From Kalaharituber pfeilii (Eukaryota > Ascomycota > Pezizomycetes > Pezizales > Pezizaceae), in contig WHUZ01000066.1 in the NCBI GenBank assembly GCA_015179045.1, positions 248,001-312,000 of the forward strand: a stretch of 64,000 nt of DNA, given 5' to 3'. Shown in pieces: positions 42,546-52,971 of this stretch. The notes beneath the pieces are model-generated. The model did no database searches. It was not told the origin of the DNA and worked only from the letters and a program-made list of their open reading frames with translations. Positions within the stretch are counted from its first letter, which is position 1; each line of letters begins with the position of its first letter. The position numbers were made by a program, and so were the translations under genes.

Positions 42546-44224
42546 AATAAGAGGACAATAATGAATTTAAGAGGAAAGGTTTAAGGTTTCCGCGTCGTCT
42601 GGCTCCTCCTCTCGTCCTATAAACCGGGAAGAGAACCGGGCACTGGAGGAATAGTCAATACGAAAATAGGGGAAAAGAAAAATACCTCAAACTGTATTCT
42701 TCTCTCTACGGTACTGTAGTTTCGAAACCGCTTGGCCGAAGGATCGCAATCGATTCTCTGAGGAGGACCGTTTCCGGTGTTTGTGAGGGTAATATATGCG
42801 GACACTGATCGTGGTTTGTCAAGGACTGAGGCAGTTGAAGCTGTAATAAGTGAAAGAATACTCCAACGGTTGTTGGTATATCTGTCAGGGCGCCATATCC
42901 GACAAAGGCGCCTGAGAGGCTGCATATGCACGGCGATAAGGCGGAAGTTTCTGGTGCATGGGCCAACAGAAGCTTCCGGCATGAGAACCTCAAGTATTTA
43001 GAGTCTCAACATAGACCTGAGTGAGAGACCATTATCAATAACTTTACTCTCTCTCCAGGCTTCGTCCACTAGGCTTAGGATTCGTCCTCTGGGCTCTGTC
43101 CTTACAATATCGCACGATAGCTAGCACGCTTTACATAGTTTCATTTCATTCCAGCCAAAACGCAAAATAGGCTTTAATCTCACGCAGGCTGCCAACTTCC
43201 GCGGCTTATCAACCCTGCCATGGATACTTTCAATATAAGGTTCTGTCCAAAGTCATCTCCCGGGAGCTTTTACTGTCACCGTACCTAGCGCACCTCTATG
43301 CCCACCCAGCCCAGATTCCATATCACATTCCATGTTGCGTTTCTTGGATGTTTGGATTCACAGATAGCTATAGCTACTTCCTTCACTTGGGGACAAGGGT
43401 ACATGCAGCTTCACGATTCCCGGCCTGGAATTAGTTATAACAGAGCTGGCACTAAGCCCCTGCAGTTATAACTGTATCAAAAGAGGACATGAGGCCGAGG
43501 GTACGAAGCGGCAGGCACGGGGCAGGGCAAGATTGTCTTTGTCTGCAGCATGTCAGATCAAAAGAAAAGAGGATCAGAGCCCCAGCTAGTCCCGAAGAAT
43601 CTCCCACCATACCTTAACATCCCAGCACTTCCCTTTTTGGGTGGTCTCCCATCTCTACCTCTCTTTAGGTAACCTCTCCATGCACACGACTTGCACAAGA
43701 GACACCCTTTCCTGCATACTATCTGCATGGCCTTCTTCATCACATTGTCGCCGTTGCAGCATCCTAGCTCAGTCCCATGAGTCCCGAGGAGGGCCGCACG
43801 AGCATATGCAAGAACCAACGCAGAAACCCAGCAGACGAATACTTTTTAATTTTCTTTAATCCGCTTACTGGTTTATCTCCCCGGGAGTTTGGACGACCTC
43901 TGTGATTCTCCAGTGAGTCATCTTGATGTCTCGAGATTGAGTGCTCGTCAATCGTTCTGTGGCGATGTTCCTGTCGTTCCCTCTTGCAGTGGGCGTGTAT
44001 AATAGGGACGCTTAGAAGTAACCGTGTATCGGCGGCAACCAGACTTTGGAACGCCGTCAAATGCACGAAATCAACTAACTTTGGTCGTATGCTGTCCTGG
44101 CCAACAGTTACAACTGACTCCTTGCTCTCCGTGCAATAGAGATGCACTATAACTTGCTTTACGAACCAGGATGGATGATGGTTAATGGATAGTTATTCGA
44201 TGAGACGACTTCCTACCGGCAGGT
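42546..44224. other. no gene confidently recognised
   Basis: A short plus frame starts at ATG 43552 (MSDQKKRGSEPQLVPKNL) and stops after about 40 codons; a Pro-rich mini-protein is possible but unsupported. Other ORFs look random. Confidence 0.35.
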
Positions 44225-44265
44225 GATGCATCGGACTACTCATCGATAAGGAGGAAGCAAGGCGG

Positions 44266-45128
44266 GTGATAGACAGAGCCCTGATGAAGACCAAATCCAG
44301 GTCCGCACCGGGTCCAGATGGTATACAGTACGGAATTCTGAAGCTCCTGAAAGGATCCACCCTCTGGACGGCAGTCAGAGAGGAAATAGTAGAGTACATA
44401 AACGGAAATTACCAGTTCGCAAGAGGGTTCAGTGTCGTGATGATCCACAAGAAAGGGAGACCGAGAGACGATCCGGCAAGCTGGAGACCAATCACCCTGC
44501 TGAACACGGTAGCTAAGCTTGGGCAGAAGGTAGTGGCTGACCTCATCCAAAGGCGGGACACGCTGTTCAAGAACACTCAGTTGGAGGGCAGACCGATGCG
44601 CGGGGCGGAAGACTTACAGAAACAGGTCTTAAAGAGGCAGTCAGGAAACTACAGAAAGGCGAGTGGAATGCTCTCGTAGGGGACGATATAAAGTCAGCCT
44701 TCAACCACCTACGGAGAGAGAAGGCAGTGAGAAGGATTGAGACAGTTGACCCGAACATTGCAGCCTTTGTCGAAGGGTTCTTACAGCCGCATGAGTTTCA
44801 GATCTCTTGGGATGGGAAGATCAGAGGCAGGGCCAGAATGACGAATGGGACACCCCAAGGCTCTCCCCTATCTCCAGTACTCTTCCTAGTGGGGATAGCA
44901 CCAGTAGCGGAGAAGGTGGGGGAGCGAGAGTTCACTAGATCCTACGTCGACGACTTCCATCGCGTATTGGTCCAACAAGTCACTGAGACAACTGAAATGG
45001 GACATATGGGAATACCGGGCGAGGATGCACTGGAGGAGGGGTTTGAGCTGGATCCCCGGAAGTCCGAAACCCTCATCATAGGTACGAGGGGACAAAGCTA
45101 CAGAGTGGTGGGACTATACGTCGACTAG
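44266..45128 (+). pseudogene. LINE-A reverse transcriptase domain, frameshifted
   Basis: The first frame (44266-44679) carries SRSAPGPDGIQYGILKLL and DPASWRPITLLNTVAKLGQK, early RT blocks. A frameshift near 44640-44690 leads to a second frame with DDIKSAFNHLRRE (catalytic Asp), GTPQGSPLSPVLFLVG and SYVDDF (catalytic YVDD), ending in a TAG at 45126-45128 just after GLYVD where a Trp- or Leu-Asp-type block normally continues. Reading continues past it as EMKFDDHFNRRLQLG. Catalytic residues are all present; the lesions are frameshifts and a stop. Confidence 0.8.
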
Positions 45129-45298
45129 GAGATGAAATTCGATGACCACTTCAACAGAAGACTGCAGTTGGGCAATATTGGGCAAGGCATGGAGGGTAGC
45201 TTCCCGGCTAGGCAAGGTACCACCAGCAAGAAGAAGACAGCTTTACACCGGTATCGCCAGGAATGTAGCGACCTGGGGCAGCTGGGCGTGGGCGAGCT

Positions 45299-46372
45299 AT
45301 GCGCAGGGAGCCCCTGCAGAACGCAATATTCAGTAGCAAGAGAGATCACCGGGGCCCCCGGCGGACGAGGAGAGATGTGGTGGAAGGGCTAACGAATTTG
45401 GAATCAGCGGAGGCATTCATCAACGGGGAGGTTGAGAGGGTAGAAGCCAGAGCGCCGAGATTTAGGGAGGAACCAATCAAGGACCCGCAACCAGATACGA
45501 GGTACATGAGGGGCTCACTCAGGCACCGCGACCCCCTGCCACTTCACATCCACCCGTACCACCCCAGGGACCTCCACAGAGAAGACTGGGAGGCTATCAT
45601 AGCTAAGGAAGAAGACGAAGGGTGGACGAGCGTGTACACTGACGGGAGCAGGCTAGAAGACAGGACGGGCGCTGGGGTATACCAGGGCAGCGATGACACC
45701 TCCATATGTCTGGGGAGGTGCTGCTCGGTGAATGACGCGGAGATGATAGCGGTGGGGGAAGTACTAGGAAGAGAAGGGGAGTTGTTAATCGTTACGGACT
45801 CCAGGGTCACCATAACGAGAATGCAGGGGATAGCAAGGGGAGACACAACTCCGGAGGGTTCCACAAGATTTGTGAGGAAACGGTGGGAAGAGAGGACAGC
45901 CCGGGGTGACAGAGATATAGCGATCCTGTGGGTAAAGGCACACAAAGGCGTTGAAGGCAACACCAGGGCGGATATGGCAGCTAAGATCGGCACGGCACTG
46001 CAATACCAGGACGAGACAGTTACCGAGGGAGGTATGCGGCAGCATGACAAGGCATGGAGAGCTGGCGAGAGGAAGAAATTACAGCTGTCGTACAGGCCAC
46101 TGGAATATTTGGGGAATAGAAGGAGGGTAGCCACACTCGCAGGCATGTTGGGGGACAAGGGTCTGCGGCAGTGGAGACATCAGATAGGGAAGGACGACTC
46201 ACCGGAGTGTAGATGGTGTGGCAAAGCCGTCGAGAACTTTGCGCACATTATGAATGAGTGTGAGGTGTGGAAGAAGAGACTACCGGGAGGGGAGATGGGG
46301 TTGAAGCAGCCAACGAAGTCGGAGGGGGAAGGAGACAAGCTGGCGGAGGTGTTAGACTGGGCGGCGGAATAA
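45299..46372 (+). CDS. LINE-A ORF2 C-terminal half: RNase H and zinc knuckle (357 codons open)
   Basis: Open frame in the C-terminal half of ORF2; the nominal ATG is internal and translation would need the upstream RT part. RNase H landmarks in order: SVYTDGSRLEDRTGAGVY (first Asp), NDAEMIAVGEVL (Glu), LLIVTDSRVTI (Asp), ILWVKAHKGVEGNTRADMAA (His and Asp). A CRWCGKAVENFAHIMNEC knuckle follows, then EGDKLAEVLDWAAE and TAA. All four acidic positions and the His are kept. Role: RNA-strand removal during retrotransposition and nucleic-acid binding. It is the copy that shows the two LINE families differ in protein sequence, not only in tails. Confidence 0.8.
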   Translation: MRREPLQNAIFSSKRDHRGPRRTRRDVVEGLTNLESAEAFINGEVERVEARAPRFREEPIKDPQPDTRYMRGSLRHRDPLPLHIHPYHPRDLHREDWEAIIAKEEDEGWTSVYTDGSRLEDRTGAGVYQGSDDTSICLGRCCSVNDAEMIAVGEVLGREGELLIVTDSRVTITRMQGIARGDTTPEGSTRFVRKRWEERTARGDRDIAILWVKAHKGVEGNTRADMAAKIGTALQYQDETVTEGGMRQHDKAWRAGERKKLQLSYRPLEYLGNRRRVATLAGMLGDKGLRQWRHQIGKDDSPECRWCGKAVENFAHIMNECEVWKKRLPGGEMGLKQPTKSEGEGDKLAEVLDWAAE

Positions 46373-46474
46373 TCTCCTTTATTTCTTTCTATTCTATTTT
46401 ACTCCGTTTCTCTTTACCTTACCCATCATGCATTTAAACTCTCGCTATAGCCTGATAGGCGGCATGCGGTAATG

Positions 46475-46508
<34 letters not shown>

Positions 46509-46546
46509 TGCATCGCTATATGTATAAGAATTGACTTTTTATGGAG

Positions 46547-46935
46547 TCAGATTAATGTTGGTGCAGCTGGACATGATCCGCATTCCTGGCCGTGCTGAGG
46601 ACCTGCCGAGGACCTGCCGTGGGTATCGGTAATCTTATTAACATTCTCTCCGGAGACTAAGTTATTGTGCCCGTCAGAAGGGTGCGGGATACCATGGCGA
46701 TCATCCAAATAGGTACCTGAGAACCCAATGGATGACATGTTGATCGGCTGGGGATGCTTGCGGCTGGGGAAAGTAGGACTGTAGCTATAGCTATAGCTTC
46801 ATGCTGTGCCCTCCAATTGGATAGTGTCCCTGAAATGAAAAGAGGTTGATAATTAGCGAAAGCTTGCTGATGCCAAGCTTGAATTGTCGCTTGCACAAGA
46901 GCAAACGGTGCAAAATTTCAATTAAAGACGAGCTT
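46547..46935 (-). pseudogene. family B copy 1 (fragment)
   Basis: Minus-strand frames give LHRLLLCKRQFKLGISKL followed by SLIINLFSFQ. These align with LRQFELGTYAFADDQLP at 49.1 kb and RHWEIGTYKFSLMINSFEL at 51.85 kb. Nucleotide match: GATGCCAAGCTTGAATTGTC here and GGTGCCAAGCTCGAATTGTC at 49.1 kb. Several stops. Family not recognised. Confidence 0.5.
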
Positions 46936-47426
46936 TGAGACATCATACGCCTGCTTGTATTATTCAGGTGAAGTAGTTGCCACGGCTTACTGCCAATTCA
47001 TTGACAAAATTATATCTTACAGCTATATAGCAATCTCAGTGACCCTAAGACAATCCTATAGGTTTAGGACACAAAGGTAACCGCAGGGCAAACAAAGTCC
47101 CACAATAGGCAAATGGATACGCAGAACGTTTTATTGCCCATATGGTCGTCAATTTATGATATCGGCACAAAATCGAAGCGTTGAAATGCTGAGCTCCAAC
47201 CCCATCAGAAACTAGCATGGAGAAAGACATTATATTCCATTGTAAAGAAAAGCCAGCAACAACAAGCAACCCAAGAATGTTACAATAGCATGCGCAGAAA
47301 GTTGTTGCACCAACGCCGCCCCAGTGTTTCAAATAGTAGACCCGGCTATCCTTAGGTGCAATACCCGGTGTCTGTGTAACAATGACAATATTCCAGTGCC
47401 ATGTTTTTGTTACCCGTGTGCCCGCC
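46936..47426. other. between family B copy 1 and family A member A6
   Basis: A minus ORF at 47434-47045 (129 codons) overlaps the A6 3' end and has hydrophobic stretches (ILGLLVVAGFSLQW). It shows only weak nucleotide similarity to 52.7-52.9 kb. No support as a gene. Confidence 0.35.
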
Positions 47427-48242
47427 TTACTCAACCATCACCCCTACCAACCAGCCCCTTTCGTCGGTCCTTTCGTGCTCGTGAAACATGATATTGGACC
47501 CCCAGAGTGCGCAGACCCACTCCGCCCACTCCATGCCATTGTTTGATGGCATCCTAACTTTCCAGCCTGCAGGTTGTGGTTGCTCAATATCATTCTTATC
47601 TGAATCTTGTCCCTTCAACCATCTTGCCAGCTTCTCCCTCTCAATTGTCACCACCGTGATATCCCAGTAATCATTTTTTCGCAAAACGTGGGATGATAAT
47701 CCATTTTGGTGCAGCACAGAGTGGAACGATGGGGAAAACCTGTCCACTTGCGGTGGCGGATATGTTAGAGTGTGCTCCACGACCCGGATCCGGCGGTCGA
47801 GAAGCTCGACCTTCATGACGAGAGTGATCTTCTGTGTTGGCGTTGGAACTAGAGTGCTTGCGGAGCTCAGGGAATCATTACGCGGACTTGACTTCCTGGC
47901 AGCTGCTTCTTCCGCCGTGCTACCGCTTCCCGAGCTCACCTGACACTCGACCACAGCACTGTCCGTTCTGTCGCATGGTGTTTTGTGCTGCTTTCGCGTC
48001 GGCTCTGGATACGACCAGTCCGGTGGAAGCGGTGGAGCGTAAGGGAGGGTCCTTTCACGCTCGATTGCGCTATGCTGAGCAGGCTCCTGCGGAGTACTTT
48101 GTGGCGGTTGTTTGAGTTGGAGTTTGAGGCGTTGGCATCCTGTAGTTGACTCCGGATGTTTGCTCAAAGGAACTTGATCTCTGGCTACCTGACGATGGCA
48201 GGATATCTTGCTCAACAGCGTTCTCAACCCTGGCATCTTCAT
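47427..48242 (-). CDS. family A protein, member A6 (271 aa), second subfamily
   Basis: Intact frame, ATG at 48242. The N-terminal half is Gln/Pro/Ser-rich without an RVxF match. APPLPPDWSYPEPT (about residues 70-83) is shared with the disrupted member A8. The conserved domain covers about 130-271: KITLVMKVELLDRRIRVVEH, LTYPPPQVDRFSPSFHSVL, GLSSHVLRKNDYWDITVV, KLARWLKGQD, VRMPSNNGMEWAEWVCALWG and the final ERGWLVGVMVE. Compared with A1-A5, the AVG core is replaced by DITVV, but strand-helix-W-strand order is kept. It is the only undamaged member of this subfamily in the window. Confidence 0.75.
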   Translation of the reverse strand: MKMPGLRTLLSKISCHRQVARDQVPLSKHPESTTGCQRLKLQLKQPPQSTPQEPAQHSAIERERTLPYAPPLPPDWSYPEPTRKQHKTPCDRTDSAVVECQVSSGSGSTAEEAAARKSSPRNDSLSSASTLVPTPTQKITLVMKVELLDRRIRVVEHTLTYPPPQVDRFSPSFHSVLHQNGLSSHVLRKNDYWDITVVTIEREKLARWLKGQDSDKNDIEQPQPAGWKVRMPSNNGMEWAEWVCALWGSNIMFHEHERTDERGWLVGVMVE

Positions 48243-48829
48243 TTTCTTTCTGTAGGTGTTGTTAACAACTCATATATTCTGTTCAAGAGCCTTCTAGTAA
48301 CACTGGTGGGTGAGGTGCATTTGACCTACTTGACGTCAAATTTCAATCTCGCTATCGGGCTGGAATAGGAAGGACCAATGCTCTTGTGAAGCTGATTGTA
48401 ATTCCGTCTATTTGAGAAAATACAAGATGTATGTGTTAAATTTGAGTGATTGCTGAAGATTCTGTCATCTAGGCGATGCCTAATAGTGAGCGATAGTGGA
48501 CTCGCGAAGGGGACGGTCACAAGCAAGCCGCAATTGCATTACATAAAGAAAGTTAGGGAACCACTACCATGGCTCGTATTTATACCTAACTCCTCGGCCC
48601 CTCACGCAGCCGTCCTCAATCAGGTTTCCATGCAAACGGCACGGTGCGAAACTTGTATTGGGAAACACTCTACCCCGCTGGGCAGGGCCGTTGTGCCCAG
48701 CTTGCTTATTGGCTGGCCATTCAATGACATTAGATTAATTCTGTGTGGTCCTCGTCATGTATAGGAATCTCCAACTGGGAAGTTCTGCAATCAGTCAAAG
48801 CAGATTTGACTTTTGGAAAACCAGATTCC

Positions 48830-49194
48830 GTCTGGTGCAGGTGAACATGATCTACAAGGCTAGCTGAGTTGAATTCCTGGCGCGGGTGTAGATAACCTTA
48901 TCCTGTACAACACCCCCTTATTCTGCCCTGTGAGGCTGCAGCATGGCATTGGCGATCTTGGAAGGTAAAACCTGGCCCCCCTTTCATCACATCTTGGTTG
49001 GGTAGGGATTTCGAAGTGGGGAGTGAGATATTGCAAGCTATAGCCCATTCCGCATGCTTTGATTGCAAAAACATATTGGGAGAACAATTAACTGGGAGTT
49101 GATCATCTGCAAAAGCGTAGGTGCCAAGCTCGAATTGTCGCAGTCCTGAAGGCCAAACAGCACAAAACCTCAACCAAACAGCACAAAACCTCAA
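48830..49194 (-). pseudogene. family B copy 2 (98-codon frame 49194-48898)
   Basis: The minus-strand frame reads LRQFELGTYAFADDQLPVNC, then FLQSKHAEWAIACNISLPTS and a Cys/Gln-rich end. It aligns with copies 1 and 3. The region 48830-48990 matches 52060-52220 over about 150 nt (shared TTTCATCACATCTTGG). It may be an exon of a larger gene. Function unknown. Confidence 0.45.
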
Positions 49195-49506
49195 CCAAGC
49201 ACTAGCATAGAGGCATCGTGAACGTGCTGGGATCGAGGCTCGCCCTCGCAGGAGGTACTTTTCAGCACTTCCTTTTTTATTTAATAAATTCTATCATTTC
49301 CGCTCTGCCGACAGTGTAGTATGCTCCAATCCGACGTAATGGTGTTGCGAGTACCACGGTTATCTGTTCCTAAGCATTCCGTTCCAGGATACTGGGTAAT
49401 ACTTTATGTAAAGGCCGTATGATGTTTGTAGCCTGTATTCTTGACCAGTGACGGCAAAAAAGTAAAAAAGAAAATATAAAAAAGAAAATCTTTGAACATG
49501 TAAGAG

Positions 49507-49515
49507 AAAAAAAAA
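49507..49515 (-). terminator. Pol III T-run terminator of tRNA-like copy 4
   Basis: Nine Ts on the minus strand begin 2 nt past the 3' end of the tRNA-like gene. Confidence 0.55.
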
Positions 49516-49516
49516 T

Positions 49517-49627
49517 TGGTTCGGCTGGGACTTGAACCCAGATCCCCCACCTCATGCCTCAGCCCTGCTTTCACTTCGCAGGATGTAGCCTTATCTAGTA
49601 GTTGTCATACCGTTAGACCACCGCACC
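49517..49627 (-). tRNA. tRNA-like Pol III gene, copy 4 (111 nt)
   Basis: Minus strand. Acceptor GGTGCGG/CCGAACC with one mismatch; D-arm GTCTAACGGTATGAC; T-arm CTGGG-TTCAAGT-CCCAG; A73. The central part is almost identical to copy 3. About 40 nt upstream (AGTCTAGCACTTCTAGTCCA on the minus strand) resembles the upstream region of copy 2. Confidence 0.6.
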
Positions 49628-49751
49628 TCTGATTGTTGGACTAGAAGTGCTAGACTTCACAAATCACTGCAGCGTCGCTGTATAGTACTCTACGAGCAAT
49701 ATTGCAGCTCGACTATTGAGGATCTTCCAGTAAGGTTCGCAATGCTTCTTT

Positions 49752-49800
49752 TCTTGGTTTTCTTTAGTCACGTAAACCCGTATACAGGCTGTTCTCGTGT
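49752..49800 (-). mobile_element. LINE-B-type tail, degenerate
   Basis: T-rich tract followed by AGTCACGTAAACCCGTATAC and AGGCTG. Boundaries and duplications unclear. Confidence 0.4.
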
Positions 49801-50344
49801 GCAGAATATTATATATAGCCTACTAACCTATGGCGAAGAAAATCCCGTAATTATACGCCTGACCTACAAGACTAAATTCAGAGGAAAGCTGTCATGCAAA
49901 AAACAAAAGTGGGATGAAAGGAAAAGGAACACTGAGAGTCCTCCGCACGTATTGCCGACATGCATACAGTCCTCAATTATTTACATCCAACACAGTCACA
50001 GTTGCTGGCAATGACGCATGCAAACTCGCAATTAAAGGGTTTAGGAGGTGGGAATGATATAATGTTACCTCAAAAAGATAATATAAATAAGCATACAAAG
50101 AGAAAGGAAGTAGTACACTTTATTCTATAATTTTTTTTCGTTACGAAATTAAATCCTATGGAGAATGCTGTGAATTACTCCCACGAACGCGGGGACACAT
50201 AATATTCCCGCACGGAACGTCATATTTTCATCGTGCAACCGCCTGCGAATCCACGTTTACATTATCCCAAAGCAACTACTGCAACAATATAGTACTGCTA
50301 TATCTTTGTTGTCGAAACAAAGACCTTATGGTACGTTTCTGCCT

Positions 50345-50755
50345 CCCTTATTCAACCTCTGCCCCGACTACCCACCCCCTTTCATCTACTCCCCTGTCAT
50401 ACTCCTCCAGCATAAAGATCCACATAGTCCCCACAGCCACCTCGCCCACTCCATCCCATGTTGGTTGGCAACCGTTCTTTCCAGGGGGGTACTTGTAGGT
50501 GTTCCAAGTATGCGTTACTCGAGGTTGCGCCATGCAGCCATTCCTCGACCGCTGCCGCACCAGTACTCACCACCGTGATATCCCAGTAGGGATTATGCCT
50601 CAACAAGTGCGAAAATAGCCCAATCTGGAGAAGCATAGGGTGAAAGGATGGTGCAAACTTATCTATTTGTGGAGGAGGGTGGATTTAAGCGAGAGTTCAA
50701 GGGTCCGGATGCGGTAATCCCGAAGCTCGAGCTTCATACATAGAGTAATTTTTTC
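50345..50755 (-). pseudogene. family A member A7, frameshifted
   Basis: Minus-strand segments in family order: ITLCMKLELRDYRIRTLEL, then after a frameshift PQIDKFAPSFHPMLLQIGLF, SHLLRHNPYWDITVVSTGAA, AVEEWLHGATSS, PWKERLPTN, then after a second frameshift DERGWVVGAEVE and a stop. It is closest to A8 (YWDITVVKTGAAAVEGW). No N-terminal half was found; the sequence upstream (50760-50900) does not match A6. At least two frameshifts: a pseudogene. Confidence 0.7.
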
Positions 50756-50954
50756 GCCGTAGAGGTCCGACGAGAGTATCTACTGAATGCTAAGAATCGC
50801 TGCTGGGACCCAGGATTCTCTCTGCGGTGAATGTACTCACCTCTGTGCCAGCACTTCCCCAGTGAACCTTCTGGAAACGCAGGGTACTGTCGTTCCAACC
50901 TCTTTCTGCTGTTGAGGTCTATGAATTTTGACATAGAGCTGAGATCTCACCACT

Positions 50955-51478
50955 CTGGGGGTCGCGATCGAGCAGCAAAGCAGCAGCATGGGCGTGGAGG
51001 CGAGAGCGCGACGAGCGGAGGAAAGAAACAGGCTGGACTTGAGCTATAGACCGCTGCAACGCCTGGGCGGACTGACAGCCACCTTGGCAGGATTGCTGGG
51101 GGGCAAGGACCTCAGAGCTTGAAAATTCAGAGTCGACAAAGCGGAGAGCCTGGAGTGCCGCTGGTGTGGGGAAGGGGAAGAGACGGCAGTGCACATCTGG
51201 GAGGAGTGCAAGGTGTGGAACTAGAGATGGCCGGGGAGTCAGGAGGCGGTGAGAGAGCTATGCATACCAAGAGCGCAAGAGGAGGAGAGGGACCCGTTGG
51301 TGGCCATGCTAGCGTCGGCGGGAAGGGAATAGGTCATGTCATTGTCACAGTTCGGTTATTTTATCTCATGTTTAGTTACATTTGGTCTTTTCTCACATCT
51401 TGGCTATTTTTCTATGTCCTCTATGTTGCCATAGCCCCCAGGGCTGCACGCGATAACTGATATTATAAAACAAAAAAA
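50955..51478 (+). mobile_element. LINE-A copy, 5' truncated, decayed
   Basis: The plus frame reads GVEARARRAEERNRLDLSYR, LQRLGGLTATLAGLLGGK, a TGA, then CRWCGEGEETAVHIWEEC (the zinc knuckle), matching 46.05-46.27 kb of the better copy, then a 3' UTR and the tail GTTGCCATAGCCCCCAGGGC with an A-rich end. No clear duplication. Confidence 0.7.
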
Positions 51479-51671
51479 GGAGCAAAGAAGACCCTCGTCT
51501 GCTGTAGCACCGTATGATGCATTGCCCCGTCGTGTTGTTCTTTTGATGATACCATGTAGAGGTGGGTGGCATACAGGCACTCGGGAGGTCAGGAAGCAGG
51601 AGCATCGCGTCTCATCCTATGGAGGGAGGTTATCTTCTTCCAGAACCATTGTGTGCCTTATTCTGCCTCTT

Positions 51672-52225
51672 TTAATCTTGCAGCATAGGACGGTAATCAC
51701 TCCTGCAAGCAGGAGTCTCGGGATGCATGACAACTGCATGATTTTTGGTTGGTGTAGAATACTGTAGTTGGGATACGATAGCGTGCACTATAGCTTCCTG
51801 ATGCAAGCGTCTATTGCGAACATTTGCCTGGAGCCAGTTTAAAAGCTCAAAGGAGTTTATCATTAAAGAGAACTTGTAGGTACCAATCTCCCAATGTCGC
51901 AGTCTCACATGCAATGTCACAAAATCCCAATTGATAATGAGCATTCAACCATCATTTGGTTACTAATATGAAAGCAGGCACTCATGGGAAGTAGTTGTTA
52001 CCACTTACTACTAAATCGATTTTGGGTAAGCTTTATCCATTATGGGGGGATGGGGGGAGATGGACTTGATGTGTAGGGCTAGCCGGGTCGAGTACCTAGT
52101 GTGGTTGTGGATAACGTTATTTGGACCCCTGACTGTTTAATTCTGCCCCGGTAAGGTTGCTGCATTCTATGACGATCTTAAAAGTAAACAGCTAGAAGAC
52201 CATTTCATCACATCTTGGGTGGCCA
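51672..52225 (-). pseudogene. family B copy 3 plus an overlapping partial copy
   Basis: The minus frame 51944-51672 reads WDFVTLHVRLRHWEIGTYKF, SLMINSFELLNWLQANV, HQEAIVHAIVSQL. The WEIGTYKFSLMINSFEL block aligns with FKVGAPKIPLMSKLLEV at 56.46 kb (shared G, K, LM, E). 52060-52220 matches the region below copy 2, so a second fragment abuts this one. Function unknown; may be one exon. Confidence 0.5.
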
Positions 52226-52409
52226 GTGGCATGGAATCGGAACAATAGACTTATCTGTATTTAACTGGATTGTTGAGCCTTATGTTTGCTCTAGTTTCTA
52301 TCTACAAGATGACAACCGTGGGTGCTAACGTGACTTTGGGTTCCGGCTACTAAATTACTGAAAATCGTGGGTCATATAGATTCTTGTTCTCTACTTTGTT
52401 TGTAGGTGG

Positions 52410-52475
52410 CTTCCGCCTCGCCATAGCCGTCGGAGACGTATGCGAATACTGATATGTAAAACAGAAAAAAAGAGA
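52410..52475 (+). mobile_element. LINE-A tail, degenerate
   Basis: CTCGCCATAGCCGTCGGAGA, then TGCGAATACTGATATG and an A-rich end. Duplication not identified. Confidence 0.5.
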
Positions 52476-52564
52476 GAAAAAGTGGTATGACGGTCCTACA
52501 ACGTCGCAAGACGAAGTCCAAGCAAAATGCAACCGCCGTTTTGAAAATTAAAAGGCATTATGAA

Positions 52565-52620
52565 AATTTTTTTTTTTTTAAATATCATTACTCGCGTGTT
52601 GCCCTGTGGGCTATGGCGAA
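52565..52620 (-). mobile_element. 56-bp LINE-A tail insertion
   Basis: Exact 10-bp duplications GCATTATGAA at 52555-52564 and 52621-52630. It contains only a T-run and the complement of the 3' hairpin (CACTCGCGTGTTGCC-like, GGGCTATGGCGA). Confidence 0.85.
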
Positions 52621-52971
52621 GCATTATGAACAATATTGTATCTGTGTTGTCGCTATTATAGCCCTCACTTCAGCGCGCAAATCCGAAGACAATTGCTGAA
52701 ACAGGACTCTTAAAATTGCTAATCCTCCATCAAAAAAAGAATAGCTCCCAACCCGTAAAGAAATCTGAAAATGTGATGACTTTCCTATGAACGCCAGCCA
52801 AGTACTCCCATCGTAAATGCCACCATTACAGAAAGCCTTCCATGAAAAAGTAAGCAGGGCATACGCAGAGAGAATTCTCATGTAAAGCTTTGATCTTTCA
52901 TGCCCTCCAGAAATTTTTTTTTTTACTCGCATGCCACCGTGCCCTCCAGATAATCATACACCCGCTGTATC

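Larger units (their letters stand above)
44234..46506 (+). mobile_element. LINE-A, 5' truncated, with RT and RNase H (2.27 kb)
   Basis: Flanked by GATGCATCG at 44225-44233 and 46507-46515 (9 bp). The order is reverse transcriptase, RNase H, zinc knuckle, 3' UTR, TCGCTATAGCCTGATAGGCG-type tail and poly(A) of about 26. This is the best ORF2 copy in the window. Its end (EVLDWAAE) matches the copies at 6.6 and 53.7 kb. Confidence 0.85.

Noticed and set aside
45544..46158. Minus-strand 204-codon ORF
   Set aside because: Antisense to the RNase H domain of LINE-A.
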